A stretch of DNA of 64,000 nucleotides from Halorientalis litorea (GTDB taxonomy: Archaea > Halobacteriota > Halobacteria > Halobacteriales > Haloarculaceae), in contig NZ_CP095483.1 in the NCBI RefSeq assembly GCF_023028225.1, positions 62,001 through 126,000 on the forward strand. Direction: 5' to 3'. A program made the translations under genes and the position numbers. The notes below the pieces were generated by a model that was not told the origin of the DNA, searched no databases, and saw nothing but the letters and a program-made list of their open reading frames with translations. Shown here piece after piece: positions 1-8,543 of this stretch. Every line of letters begins with the position of its first letter. Position 1 is the first letter of the stretch.

Positions 1-311
1 CAGCCCCCGTGAAGTTCCGCGAGAGGAACCCGCCGGCGTTCGAGGACAACAGACCGCCGGTCAGGGGTGAGACTGCCGTCGCGTTCATCCGGCCGGTGAA
101 CGACATCTGCGAGTACTGGAGCGGGCCAGTCGTGAAGTAGAGCCTGTTCTGGGCCCCGAGCGGGTCGGCATCGAACGGGAGGCGGTCGAAGGCGAGTTTG
201 GATGCGACTCCGCGGCCGCCGATGAACGATTCCTGTTCTTCGGTGATGTCTTCCGTGTCCGTGGTCTGTGTACTGAGGTCGATGGAGACAAGTGGACCGC
301 GAGCGTGTTGC
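1..311 (-). CDS. Aldehyde ferredoxin oxidoreductase, N-terminal part (cut by window edge)
   Basis: The first 103 residues of a tungsten-pterin aldehyde ferredoxin oxidoreductase are present; the rest lies outside the window. The start reads MQHARGPLVSIDLST, and further on are GGRGVASKLAFDRLP, LYFTTGPLQYSQMSFTGRMN and SPLTGGLLSSNAGG. This is the usual order of the AOR N-terminal domain that helps bind the tungstopterin. The family oxidises aldehydes to acids and passes electrons to ferredoxin in the cytoplasm. The ATG at 311-309 is preceded by a minus-strand TATA-like box at 334-340, which fits a leaderless transcript. The substrate cannot be judged from this fragment. Confidence 0.9.
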
Positions 312-333
312 ATATGGGGTACTCAGTCCGACC

Positions 334-340
334 GGTATTA
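334..340 (-). promoter_or_regulatory. TATA-like box of the AOR gene
   Basis: Read on the minus strand the sequence is TTTAATA, centred about 26 bases before the AOR start codon at 311. That spacing puts the transcription start at or next to the ATG, as is common in haloarchaea. Confidence 0.55.
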
Positions 341-396
341 AATCTACGAGGGGGTTTCACCCCATCTCGGTTCGAATTTTGTCCGACAGCGGTTCG

Positions 397-672
397 CTAT
401 CCGGTCTGTTGGTGACGCTCACGCCACTCCCACGCGAGTTCGAGGACCATCCACGCCGACAGCCACACCACGACGGCGGCGAGTACGAGCCACGTCGACG
501 ACAGTAGATGGAACTGGCGTACCACTGCGACCAACAGTGGATACAGCACCACCACACCGAGTGCTGTGGCGGCCAATCCCGCGGCTCCACAGGAACAGTG
601 TTTAATTGGCGCGTCCGCTATGCGTCCGGAATACGCTTCTTCGTGGTCCCTGCCGGGAGCGTGCGGGGTCAT
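397..672 (-). CDS. Small two-helix membrane protein
   Basis: A 91-residue protein of unknown function lies just upstream of the AOR gene on the same strand. It has a polar N-terminus with the segment HCSCGAAGL, then two hydrophobic helices at about residues 32-50 and 58-80, and a charged end (WEWRERHQQTG). A minus-strand TTAAG box near 693-697 lies about 24 bases before the ATG. The 85-base gap to the AOR gene holds that gene's own TATA box, so the two are probably transcribed separately. I do not recognise the family. The helix pattern and strand agreement favour a real gene, but this is not certain. Confidence 0.55.
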   Translation of the reverse strand: MTPHAPGRDHEEAYSGRIADAPIKHCSCGAAGLAATALGVVVLYPLLVAVVRQFHLLSSTWLVLAAVVVWLSAWMVLELAWEWRERHQQTG

Positions 673-1183
673 ACATTCTGCCTCGTATGTCTCTTAATCA
701 CGAACATTGATAACGTTTACCGTGGTAAATTACGATAGCTACAGTGCGTATCGCTGAGCGAGTACGAAGGAGAAAAGACAACAAATATGCCATTATAGCA
801 GTAACGTAAAACAAATTATGGCAATAAAAAATTCGTGCACTTCGTTTTGACCGACAGATAATTAATCGTCCGCGCTACTGTCCCTCTCGCAAAATGCGGG
901 AGAATAACTGAAACGTCGAAAAATCACCTTCACCGGAATAGATACACTGTCCATCGAACGGAACGTGTACTGACTCCGAGGCGGACCGAACGACTAATTA
1001 CAATCTACCCGAGCAAAGTAGAAAAAGAACATGTACGAAAAAGAACGTGGCACGAGCATCCGCCTCCGACGCGCTGTCCCACCAGTGTGAACGCCCGTTC
1101 AGAAGGGCCGAATAAACGGCGAAGAAGCGGTCAGGAATTTAGGACAAGGTTATTTGATGGGCTTGCTGTAAACGTACCATAGG
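673..1183. other. AT-rich divergent promoter region
   Basis: No convincing gene is seen in these 511 bases. Base composition is much more AT-rich than the flanking genes, with runs such as CAATAAAAAATTCG near 823. The region separates the minus-strand small membrane protein from the plus-strand SMC-related gene. It includes a 13-base direct repeat at 1021-1049. A TTATTT box at 1150-1155 lies about 30 bases before the ATG at 1184 and is the likely promoter of that gene. Confidence 0.6.
1021..1049. repeat. Direct repeat, two 13-base units
   Basis: GAAAAAGAACATG at 1021-1033 and GAAAAAGAACGTG at 1037-1049 differ at one base and are separated by TAC, giving a 16-base period. They lie 135-163 bases upstream of the SMC-related gene. 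They could be a tandem protein-binding site, but no function is established. Confidence 0.6.
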
Positions 1184-3121
1184 ATGGGCGTCCAACAGCA
1201 AGAGAACCCAGCGGCGGATTTCCACGTGGAGAAGGTTGGTGGTATCGACGAGACTGACGTGACGGTTTCGGCGGGTGTAACCGTCCTCAGAGGACGGAAC
1301 GCGACGAACCGGACTTCGTTTCTACAGGCCATCATGGCCGTCTGCGGAAGTGACAAGGCTTCGATAAAAGGCGACGCCGACGAGGCACTGGTCGAACTGA
1401 CAACCGGTGACGAGCAGTACACGCGACGCCTCCACCGGCAGAACGGGACAGTCACTGCGACCGGAGAGCCCTATCTGGACGACCCGACGGTCGCCGACCT
1501 CTTTGCGTTCCTCGACGAATCGAACGCGGCACGCCGCGAGGTCGAGCGGGGTGACGACCTTCGGGAGTTACTGATGCGTCCCGTCGACACGGACGAAATA
1601 CAGGCCGAAATCAACGACCTCGTTCAGCAGCGACGACGTGTCGACGAGGAACTCGACGAGATAGACGACCTGAAGGGGGACCTCCCAGCACTCGAAGCGG
1701 AACGCACCCAACTCGAGGAACAGATAGCGGAGAAGCGGCACGAACTGTCGGAGACCGAGGCCGAACTCGATGCACACGACCGGGAAGTCGAAGAGAGCCG
1801 TGAAGAAAAAGACCGTCTCGAAGAGAAACTGGAACACCTCCGGGCAAAGCGGTCCGACTTGGACGACGTTCGGTACGACATCGAGACAGAGCAGGAGAGC
1901 CTCGAAGAACTCCGCCGAGAAGGTGCTGAACTGGAGGAGGAACTGTCCGCCCTCCCGGATACTCCGGTCGGAGACATCGGCGAGATAGAGGCCGAAATCG
2001 ACCGACTCCGAACCCAGAAACAGCAGGTCGAGTCCTCGCTCAACGAACTCCAGTCCATCATCGGCTTCAACGAGAAGATGCTCGAAGACGCCGAGGCGGA
2101 CGTGTTCGCGTCCTTCGACGATGCCGACGACGTTACCGACCGTCTCCTCCCGGACGACGAGGTTCGGTGTTGGACGTGTGGGAGCGAAGTGGAGACGGAC
2201 CAAATCGAGACGACGCTCGCAACTCTCCGGGAACTGAGCCAGGAAAAGCGCGCAGATGTGAGCTCCCTCAGAGACGATATCTCGGCACTGCAATCGGACA
2301 AGCGTGAACTGGAACAGACACAGAAACGCCGCGAGCAGAGCGAACGACGCCTCCGTCAAATCGAAGAGCAAATCGAACGCCGCGAGTCCACCGTCGAGAC
2401 GCTCAAGGAGGAACGCGAAACCCTCACCGAAGAGATAGCGTCGATAGAGGAGACCGTCGAGGAGATGGAAGACGAGTCCTACAGCGAAATCCTCGACCTA
2501 CACAAGGAGGCGAACCAACTCGAGTACGAACTCGGCCGCTTGGAGAGTGACCTCGAACGCGTCGAAGACGAGATTACAGCGGTCGAGGACCGTCTCGACG
2601 AACAGGAGACCCTCCAAGAGAAGCGTGAGACGCTCGAAGAACAAATCGAGGAACTCCGCACCCGCATCGACCGTCTCGAAGACAGCGTCGTCGCCCAGTT
2701 CAACGACCACATGGAGACCGTGCTCGACCTGTTGGACTACGAAAACATCGACCGGATTTGGCTCGAACGGGTCGAAACCGACGCCAGAGACGGCCGCAAA
2801 ACCGTCTCGAAGTCCACCTTCGAGTTGCACGTGATTCGGACGACGGACTCGGGGACTGCCTACGAGGACACTGTCGACCACCTCAGCGAGAGTGAGCGTG
2901 AGGTGACGGGACTCATCTTCGCCCTCGCCGGGTACTTGGTTCACGAGGTGTACGACTCGGTTCCGTTCATGTTGTTGGACTCGCTCGAAGCCATCGACTC
3001 GCCCCGCATCGCGTCACTGGTGGAGTACCTCGCCGGATACAGCGACTACCTCGTCGTCGCCCTTCTCCCGGAAGACGCGGCGGCACTCGACGACGAGTAC
3101 ACCTACGTCACCGAGGTGTGA
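1184..3121 (+). CDS. Archaea-specific SMC-related protein
   Basis: A 645-residue SMC/Rad50-like protein with globular ends joined by a long coiled coil (about residues 125-300 and 345-520). A zinc-hook-like C-W-T-C sits at residues 329-332 in the middle. The ATPase motifs are degenerate. The Walker A position reads GRNATNRTS (residues 37-45), with Arg in place of the usual Lys. The signature region reads HLSESERE near 566, and the Walker B region reads FMLLDSLEAID near 595, with no Asp-Glu pair. From memory, this matches the haloarchaeal family called archaea-specific SMC-related protein, whose role in chromosome maintenance is only presumed. It stands alone with its own promoter. Confidence 0.85.
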   Translation: MGVQQQENPAADFHVEKVGGIDETDVTVSAGVTVLRGRNATNRTSFLQAIMAVCGSDKASIKGDADEALVELTTGDEQYTRRLHRQNGTVTATGEPYLDDPTVADLFAFLDESNAARREVERGDDLRELLMRPVDTDEIQAEINDLVQQRRRVDEELDEIDDLKGDLPALEAERTQLEEQIAEKRHELSETEAELDAHDREVEESREEKDRLEEKLEHLRAKRSDLDDVRYDIETEQESLEELRREGAELEEELSALPDTPVGDIGEIEAEIDRLRTQKQQVESSLNELQSIIGFNEKMLEDAEADVFASFDDADDVTDRLLPDDEVRCWTCGSEVETDQIETTLATLRELSQEKRADVSSLRDDISALQSDKRELEQTQKRREQSERRLRQIEEQIERRESTVETLKEERETLTEEIASIEETVEEMEDESYSEILDLHKEANQLEYELGRLESDLERVEDEITAVEDRLDEQETLQEKRETLEEQIEELRTRIDRLEDSVVAQFNDHMETVLDLLDYENIDRIWLERVETDARDGRKTVSKSTFELHVIRTTDSGTAYEDTVDHLSESEREVTGLIFALAGYLVHEVYDSVPFMLLDSLEAIDSPRIASLVEYLAGYSDYLVVALLPEDAAALDDEYTYVTEV

Positions 3122-3361
3122 GGGCCGGTCCGCCTGCTGTTTCGACACGACCGTTCACCGGGAACACCGGGGGTGGCTTTACACCCATACACACGTAAAC
3201 CGAACTGCATCGTGTCGGTATCGCTCTCGCCACCGCCGTGTTTACTCGTCGGGTCCGCCTTCTTCCACGAACGCCAACCACAAAGTCGGATACCGGATAG
3301 TTACTCGCGACCGGGTGTGCAAACCGTAACCGACTGGGGCTGCCCTTCTGCCAGTTCTTTT

Positions 3362-3373
3362 GTTCCCGGGAAC
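3362..3373. promoter_or_regulatory. 12-bp perfect palindrome before a membrane-protein gene
   Basis: GTTCCCGGGAAC is its own reverse complement and ends 13 bases before the ATG at 3387. Its place next to the start suggests an operator or an RNA hairpin. No regulator is known. Confidence 0.45.
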
Positions 3374-3386
3374 GGTATTGGGGACG

Positions 3387-4421
3387 ATGCGCACCGACAC
3401 ACGGACGGACCGGCCGAGCGACGACATGCGGGACCGGCTCCCGGGGAGTCGAATCAAGACGTGGGTACTACTGGTCGCGAACCGGTGGGTAGTCGCCGCG
3501 ACACTGCTCGGTGGCCTGTTCGTCCTCTTCGTCGCTCTCGGTTCGCTTGACCCCACACCGCTCAGGCAGGCCATCGCGAGCAAAGACCCTCTCGAAACCG
3601 TCTTTCAGGCACTCGTCACGGCCATCGTCACAGGTGTGACGCTCGTCGTCACGATCAACCAACTCGTCCTCGCGCAGGAACTCGGGCCGGCCGGCGACCA
3701 ACGTGACCGGATGGACGGCGCGACGGCGTTCAGGCAGGACGTCGAGACGGTCATCGACGCCGATGTCAGTCCCGCCGACCCGGCATCGTTTCTCGAGGCA
3801 CTCGTCGATGCGGCGAAGACGCAGGCCACCGCGGTGAGCGATAGCGTCTCCACGTCCACCCACTCGGACCTCCGGACTGTCGTCGACGATTACGTCGAAA
3901 GTCTCGCCGAGAACGCGGATGGCGTGACGGCGCGACTCGACACCGCGCAATTCGGAACGTTCGCGGTGGTCCACGCGGCACTCTCGTTTAACTATTCGCT
4001 GAAGATACACGAGGCACGGACCATCGCTCACGAACACGACGCCGACATTCCCGACGAGACGCGAGAGGCACTCGACGACCTGGTCGACACACTGGAACTG
4101 TTCGGTGTGGCACGGGAACACATCAAGACGCTGTACTTCCAGTGGGAACTCATCGACCTTTCCCGTGCCATACTGTACGCCGCAGTTCCCGCGCTCGCTG
4201 TCTCCATCTCGATGATTCTCTTCGTCAACACACCAGAGACGCTGGCTGGCACGACGCTTGGAGTCGACAATCTCGTGTGGGCCACCAGTGCCGCGATTAC
4301 CGTCGCGCTCGTTCCATTCATCGTCCTCCTGTCGTACATTCTCCGTATCGTAACGGTGGCCAAGCGGACACTCGCCATCGGCCCCTTCGTCCTCCGAGAC
4401 CGTGGGCCAGACGACTCCTAA
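3387..4421 (+). CDS. Four-helix membrane protein of unknown function
   Basis: A 344-residue protein. I chose the ATG at 3387 (MRTDTRTDRPSDD) over an alternative start at 3360 because the upstream segment overlaps a palindrome and looks non-coding. Two hydrophobic segments lie near residues 30-55 and 75-98. A long soluble stretch rich in Asp and Glu follows, and two further helices come near the C-terminus (AAVPALAVSISMILF and AITVALVPFIVLLSYIL). The central soluble part has helical, cytoplasmic character. No catalytic motif is visible. It resembles conserved haloarchaeal membrane proteins of unknown function. Confidence 0.8.
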   Translation: MRTDTRTDRPSDDMRDRLPGSRIKTWVLLVANRWVVAATLLGGLFVLFVALGSLDPTPLRQAIASKDPLETVFQALVTAIVTGVTLVVTINQLVLAQELGPAGDQRDRMDGATAFRQDVETVIDADVSPADPASFLEALVDAAKTQATAVSDSVSTSTHSDLRTVVDDYVESLAENADGVTARLDTAQFGTFAVVHAALSFNYSLKIHEARTIAHEHDADIPDETREALDDLVDTLELFGVAREHIKTLYFQWELIDLSRAILYAAVPALAVSISMILFVNTPETLAGTTLGVDNLVWATSAAITVALVPFIVLLSYILRIVTVAKRTLAIGPFVLRDRGPDDS

Positions 4422-4592
4422 GGCTCGAATCGGACACCGGGTTTCCGGTGAAATACACACGACAGAGGTGACCGTTCGGTGCGAAGACGCTTCCTACCAG
4501 ATTCGTACGAACAATATAACTAATCTATAGCCCCGAGTCGGCCCGTCCGAATCGGAACGCACGAGTCTGAAACCCGTTCGTCGAGGACACCG

Positions 4593-4805
4593 ATGACAGA
4601 GAACCACGACACACTCGAAACCGTGTTCGACCCGGCGGACAGGCCGAGACACTCTCCCATTGCTCTCGTCTCGAAAACCGTCGACACGGACGGCGGAGCA
4701 ACCGCATGCACGGTTTACGACCGCCGGACATATAGCATCGACCGCATGTCGACGTGGATAACGGCCGTAGGAGATTCGTTCGTGGACTGTCGGGAGCAGT
4801 GCTAA
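4593..4805 (+). CDS. Small DUF7511-like haloarchaeal protein
   Basis: A 70-residue soluble protein. Its core, ALVSKTVDTDGGATACTVYD, then STWITAVGDSFVDCREQC, recalls the haloarchaeal family I know as DUF7511, in which a short Val-rich strand and a TxW(I/L)T...SFVD end are conserved. Function is unknown. It stands alone between AT-rich spacers. An AT-rich box (ATATAACTAATC) near 4513 could be its promoter, leaving a leader of about 50 bases. Confidence 0.6.
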   Translation: MTENHDTLETVFDPADRPRHSPIALVSKTVDTDGGATACTVYDRRTYSIDRMSTWITAVGDSFVDCREQC

Positions 4806-5512
4806 ATCCGGAGTACTGGGTATGTAGCACAGTAGTTTATATTGTAATTGAATGTAAACACGGATACAGCGACCGGTTTGCCACCGCCGCTTACCGCCCT
4901 GCCTGCGTGTGTTCTTCGACGGCGAGACACGCAGTAAGGACATTGTACCGCCGTCTCGTAACCGAACGACCCAAATTCAATGGCTACTGATATATATTAA
5001 TTTAATAATACTAAGGAAAATGGTGGAAGTCGCGTACTCCCTTGCACTCAGTCGGACTGTACCCGAACGTGGCAGTTCGGCCTGTCGTCCCCAACGGCGA
5101 CAGATACCCGATTCCAACCGTCCAATCCTTCGGAAACCAGAGAACTACATCTTCTTCGTGTCGTGACGCCTGACGCGGCTCGAGCCACCTAATACTACTG
5201 TGAATTCAGTCATAGGTGCAAATGACGGAGTGAGAATTGTCCCAATCGCCGATAAAAGCGATATATGAGTAGTAATCACCGCCATTTGCACTGGAATGTT
5301 TTATTTCACGCATGTCGTCTCCCCGGTGCCACTGCCATTTATATAGTAACCACAGAAAAAAGCCTACGTACTTTTTTCCATAGAAATGACGGACGCGTCG
5401 AACCACTTCGCCGCTGCTGAACGCACTGCCCCGCCGCGTCATCGGCGGGCGGCGGACAAGAGGATTTAAGCCTACGCCTTCGGTGTACGTTGCCACGTCG
5501 GTAGTCGTACCT
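4806..5512. other. Non-coding AT-rich spacer with CoA-transferase promoter
   Basis: No gene that I can support lies in these 707 bases; the open frames lack family features. AT-rich tracts occur near 4990-5020 and 5335-5385. CCGCCG at 5431-5436 and CGGCGG at 5443-5448 form a 6-bp hairpin. A TTTAAG box at 5465-5470 is the probable promoter of the CoA-transferase operon, with a leader of about 20 bases. Confidence 0.5.
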
Positions 5513-6424
5513 ATGAGCAAAACCACCACCATGAAACAGGCCGTTTCGGCGGCCGTCGACGACGGTGACAGTATTTACTTGGCCGGGTTCACGCATCTCA
5601 TCCCCTTTGCGGCCGGCCACGAGATAATCCGGCAGGGATACACGGGCCTCGAAGTCGCGCGGGCCACCCCGGACCTCATCTACGACCAACTTATCGCCGC
5701 TGGCTGTGTCAGCAAGGTCACGTTCTCGTGGGCTGGTAACCCCGGCGTCGGGAGCCTCCACGCGTTCCGACGGGCCGCCGAAGACGGGGTCCCGAACGAA
5801 ATCGAACTGGAGGAGTACACGCACTTCGGGATGACGACGCGGGTGTACGCGGGCGCAGTCGACCTTCCGTTCGTCCCGCTGAAAACCTTCGCTGGCTCCG
5901 ACCTCCCGGCACACAACGACAACATCCGACCTGTCGAGTCTCCGTTCAGCGACGAGGAAGTGTACGCCGTCCCGCCGTTGAAGCCCGACGTGGCTGTCGT
6001 GCGCGGTCAGCGTGCCGACGAGGACGGGAACGTCCATCTGTGGGGCATCCCCGGCGAACACAAAGAGGCGGCACTCGCAGCGGATACCGTCGTGTTGAGC
6101 GTCGAGGAAATCGTCGACGAGTCGGTCATCCGGTCGGACCCGAACCGGACGCTCGTGACGGCGGACGACGTGGACCACGTCGTCGAGGAGCCGTACGGCT
6201 CCCATCCCTCCTACGCACAAGGGTACTACGACCGTGACAACGACGCGTACCTGAACTGGGACGACGTTTCCCGGACCCACGAGGACACACAGGCGTGGCT
6301 CGACGAGTGGGTCTACGGCGTCGAGAACCGTGCCGAGTACATCCGCAAACTGTCTAGCGACCGCCTGCTCGATTTGCAGGCCGGCAACGCCTACTCGACT
6401 GCGGTCAACATGGGTGAGAACTGA
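5513..6424 (+). CDS. CoA-transferase subunit A (glutaconate CoA-transferase/IpdA type)
   Basis: A 303-residue family I CoA-transferase alpha subunit. The ATG at 5513 (MSKTTTMKQAVSAAVDDGD) fits the family better than an upstream in-frame start. The fold begins with a D-G-D-x-I-Y-L-A-G-F turn, and FSWAGNPGVGSLHAFRRA matches the GctA/IpdA family. The partner subunit starts directly after the stop codon. The pair would move CoA between acyl groups, or act as a C-C hydrolase as IpdAB does. The substrate is not known. Beta-oxidation and thiolase genes in the same island suggest activation of an imported organic acid. Confidence 0.85.
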   Translation: MSKTTTMKQAVSAAVDDGDSIYLAGFTHLIPFAAGHEIIRQGYTGLEVARATPDLIYDQLIAAGCVSKVTFSWAGNPGVGSLHAFRRAAEDGVPNEIELEEYTHFGMTTRVYAGAVDLPFVPLKTFAGSDLPAHNDNIRPVESPFSDEEVYAVPPLKPDVAVVRGQRADEDGNVHLWGIPGEHKEAALAADTVVLSVEEIVDESVIRSDPNRTLVTADDVDHVVEEPYGSHPSYAQGYYDRDNDAYLNWDDVSRTHEDTQAWLDEWVYGVENRAEYIRKLSSDRLLDLQAGNAYSTAVNMGEN

Positions 6425-7177
6425 ATGGACTACACCGACACCGAACTGATGGTCGTGAAGGCGGCGGAGCAACTCCAAGACGGCGATTCGGTGCTGGTCG
6501 GCATCGGCGTCCCGAACCTCGCGGCGAACCTCGCCAAACGGACGCACGCGCCGGACCTGCGGATGATATACGAGTCGGGAACCATCGACTCGAACCCCTC
6601 CTCTCTGCCGCTGTCCATCGGCGACCCCGTGCTTGCGTCGGGTGCGGCGTCGCTCGAATCCCTGCACGGCGGGTTCAACTACTACCTGCAGGCCGGCCGC
6701 ATCGACGCCGGATTCCTCGGCGGTGCCCAAATCGACAAGCACGGCAACATCAACTCGACGGTCATCGGCGACTACGACGACCCGGACGTGCGCCTCCCCG
6801 GGAGCGGCGGTGCTTGCGAAATCGCCAGCAACGTCGAGCGGACTATCATCACGACGCCACATCAGCGGCAGCGGTTCCCCGAGGAAGTCGACTTCATCAC
6901 GAGTCCCGGCTTCATCGACGGCGAGGGTGCCCGTGAACGGCACGGCCTGCGCGAGGGCGGCCCCGTGGCCGTCATCACCGACATGGCCGTGATGGGCTTC
7001 GAGGACTGTGAGATGGTCGTCGAGTCACTCCACCCCGGCGTCGAACGCGAAGACGTGCAGGAAAAAACTGGGTGGGATATCGCGTTCGCGGACGACGTGA
7101 CCGAGACCGAACCGCCGACCGAGGCGGAACTCCGGCTAATTCGGGAGGAACTGGACCCCGACGGGGTCTACCTCTAG
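6425..7177 (+). CDS. CoA-transferase subunit B (glutaconate CoA-transferase/IpdB type)
   Basis: A 250-residue beta subunit that begins immediately after the stop of the alpha subunit. It has VGIGVPNLAANLAKRTHAP, and Glu50 in MIYESGTIDS lies where the catalytic glutamate of the GctB family is expected. Further family segments are GGAQIDKHGNINSTVIG and LPGSGGACEIAS. Its end overlaps by four bases the convergent DUF35 gene. It should act only as a complex with subunit A. Confidence 0.87.
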   Translation: MDYTDTELMVVKAAEQLQDGDSVLVGIGVPNLAANLAKRTHAPDLRMIYESGTIDSNPSSLPLSIGDPVLASGAASLESLHGGFNYYLQAGRIDAGFLGGAQIDKHGNINSTVIGDYDDPDVRLPGSGGACEIASNVERTIITTPHQRQRFPEEVDFITSPGFIDGEGARERHGLREGGPVAVITDMAVMGFEDCEMVVESLHPGVEREDVQEKTGWDIAFADDVTETEPPTEAELRLIREELDPDGVYL

Positions 7178-7593
7178 TCCTCCGTCGGTCGGAACTTCGC
7201 CCCGTAGCGGACGACGCCCTCTTGCTCGTAGATACGCCGGACAGTGGCCTCCACGCGGTCGCCGCGACCGAAGTCGTGGGGGTCACAGTCCGTGAGCATC
7301 CCGGGGACGCGTGCCCCCTCGTCGAGTTCGACCAGTACCGCACCGATGGCACTCTCGGTGTCGATGAGGTCCGTGAACTCCGGCGGCGCGCCACCCTCGA
7401 TGACGGTGTGGGCGACGATTTCGCCGGTGCCCTCCGGTTCGAACTCCTCGAAGGAGTCGGGTGCGGCACACTCGACGCAGGCTCCCTCCGGCGGGAACTT
7501 CACCGCACCGCACTCCTGACACTCGCCGACGACCAACCGGTATCGGCTGTCGAGACTCCGCCACCACGTCGGGACGCTGATGTAGGCTCCCAT
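7174..7593 (-). CDS. Zn-ribbon OB-fold protein (DUF35/ChsH2-like)
   Basis: A 139-residue protein with an N-terminal rubredoxin-like zinc ribbon (C-Q-E-C-G, then C-V-E-C) and an OB-fold domain containing GTGEIVAHTVIEG and PGMLTDC. It is the last gene of a coupled triad with an HMG-CoA-synthase-like protein and a thiolase; the stop of the preceding gene overlaps its ATG (TAATG). In archaea DUF35 proteins bridge acetoacetyl-CoA thiolase and HMG-CoA synthase. In bacterial sterol breakdown they partner thiolase-fold aldolases. Its likely role here is to bind or channel a CoA thioester. Confidence 0.85.
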   Translation of the reverse strand: MGAYISVPTWWRSLDSRYRLVVGECQECGAVKFPPEGACVECAAPDSFEEFEPEGTGEIVAHTVIEGGAPPEFTDLIDTESAIGAVLVELDEGARVPGMLTDCDPHDFGRGDRVEATVRRIYEQEGVVRYGAKFRPTED

Positions 7594-8543
7594 TAGTCCT
7601 CACCCCCTTCGGGGAGCACGTGACCACGTTTCCGCAGGTACTCGGCGTACGAGATGTCCGTCGCCACCCGGTCGAGCGTCACCGGGAGCGAGCCTTCGAT
7701 GGCGATGGCGTCCGCACCGGCACCGTCGCCGAAGCCGACGACGGCGACCGAATCGACTCCGTCCTCCCACGCCGCGACCAACCCGAACAGCGGGCTCGCG
7801 GCACCCGTATCGCCGAGTTCGTCGGCGTAGTGGTACACCTCGGCCCCGTCGGCGGCACCGGCCGCGCGGCCGGGCATGCTTCCGTCGGGAGCCGTCGGAG
7901 CGATGGCCGTCGGTGTCTCGGCCAACTCGTCGACTGCCCCGCCGATGACCGTCGTGTACGCATCGCGCTCGTAGGCAGTCGCGTCGTACGTCTCGGTCGC
8001 CTCCGACCCGCGACGGCGGAACCGTGTCCCGGGGTACTCCCGGGCGTAGGTGGCTGTCTCGACGACTTCCGCGCCGTCGTCGGCGACGACGAATGCCACG
8101 GCACCCGCACCGGCCGCGTGGTCGATTGCGTCGTCGGGGTCGCCCGTCGGACAGTCCGACGCGACGACGAGGGCGGGCGATTCCCCCCGGAGTCCCGACA
8201 CCAGCGCGCGGGTTCCGGCCCGCGTCGACTGGCTGTGAACCACCACCTCGACGGAGCGGTCGAGGCCGAGAATCTCGGCCACTTGGACGCCGACGTCGCC
8301 CTCCTCGATTGGAGGCGTCGTCGTGCCGAGCGTCAGGGTCTCGATGTCGCCCCTGTCGTGGGCCGATTCGCTGAGTGCGTCTCGGGCCGCCTCCACAGCC
8401 ATCGTCACCGCGTCCTCGTCGCCGGCGGCGACGCGCTTCTCGCCGACGCCGCGGGCACGGAAGCCGTCCCACGCTTCGCCGATGGTATCGGCGGTGATGC
8501 GGTAGCGGGGGACGTACGCGCTGACGCTCTCGATAGCCGTCAT
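7593..8543 (-). CDS. HMG-CoA synthase-like protein lacking catalytic Cys and His
   Basis: A 316-residue thiolase-fold protein of the HMG-CoA synthase/KAS III type. The start SVSAYVPRYRITADTIGEAW matches archaeal HMG-CoA synthases. The active-site region reads STRAGT at residues 106-111, where archaeal enzymes have A-C-K-A-G-T, so the nucleophilic Cys is replaced by Thr. The region expected to hold the catalytic His (FHQPNG in archaeal enzymes) reads APTAPDGS. I chose the ATG at 8543 because it overlaps the thiolase stop as ATGA and has GAGGAGGG upstream; an ATG at 8549 is the alternative. It may be a scaffold or carry out other chemistry. Confidence 0.8.
   Translation of the reverse strand: MTAIESVSAYVPRYRITADTIGEAWDGFRARGVGEKRVAAGDEDAVTMAVEAARDALSESAHDRGDIETLTLGTTTPPIEEGDVGVQVAEILGLDRSVEVVVHSQSTRAGTRALVSGLRGESPALVVASDCPTGDPDDAIDHAAGAGAVAFVVADDGAEVVETATYAREYPGTRFRRRGSEATETYDATAYERDAYTTVIGGAVDELAETPTAIAPTAPDGSMPGRAAGAADGAEVYHYADELGDTGAASPLFGLVAAWEDGVDSVAVVGFGDGAGADAIAIEGSLPVTLDRVATDISYAEYLRKRGHVLPEGGED

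Noticed and set aside
5339-6943. Long open frame (534 codons) on minus opposite the CoA-transferase genes
   Set aside because: It has no family motifs, is Val/Arg-rich in the way antisense frames of GC-rich genes are, and the plus-strand frames encode clear CoA-transferase subunits.
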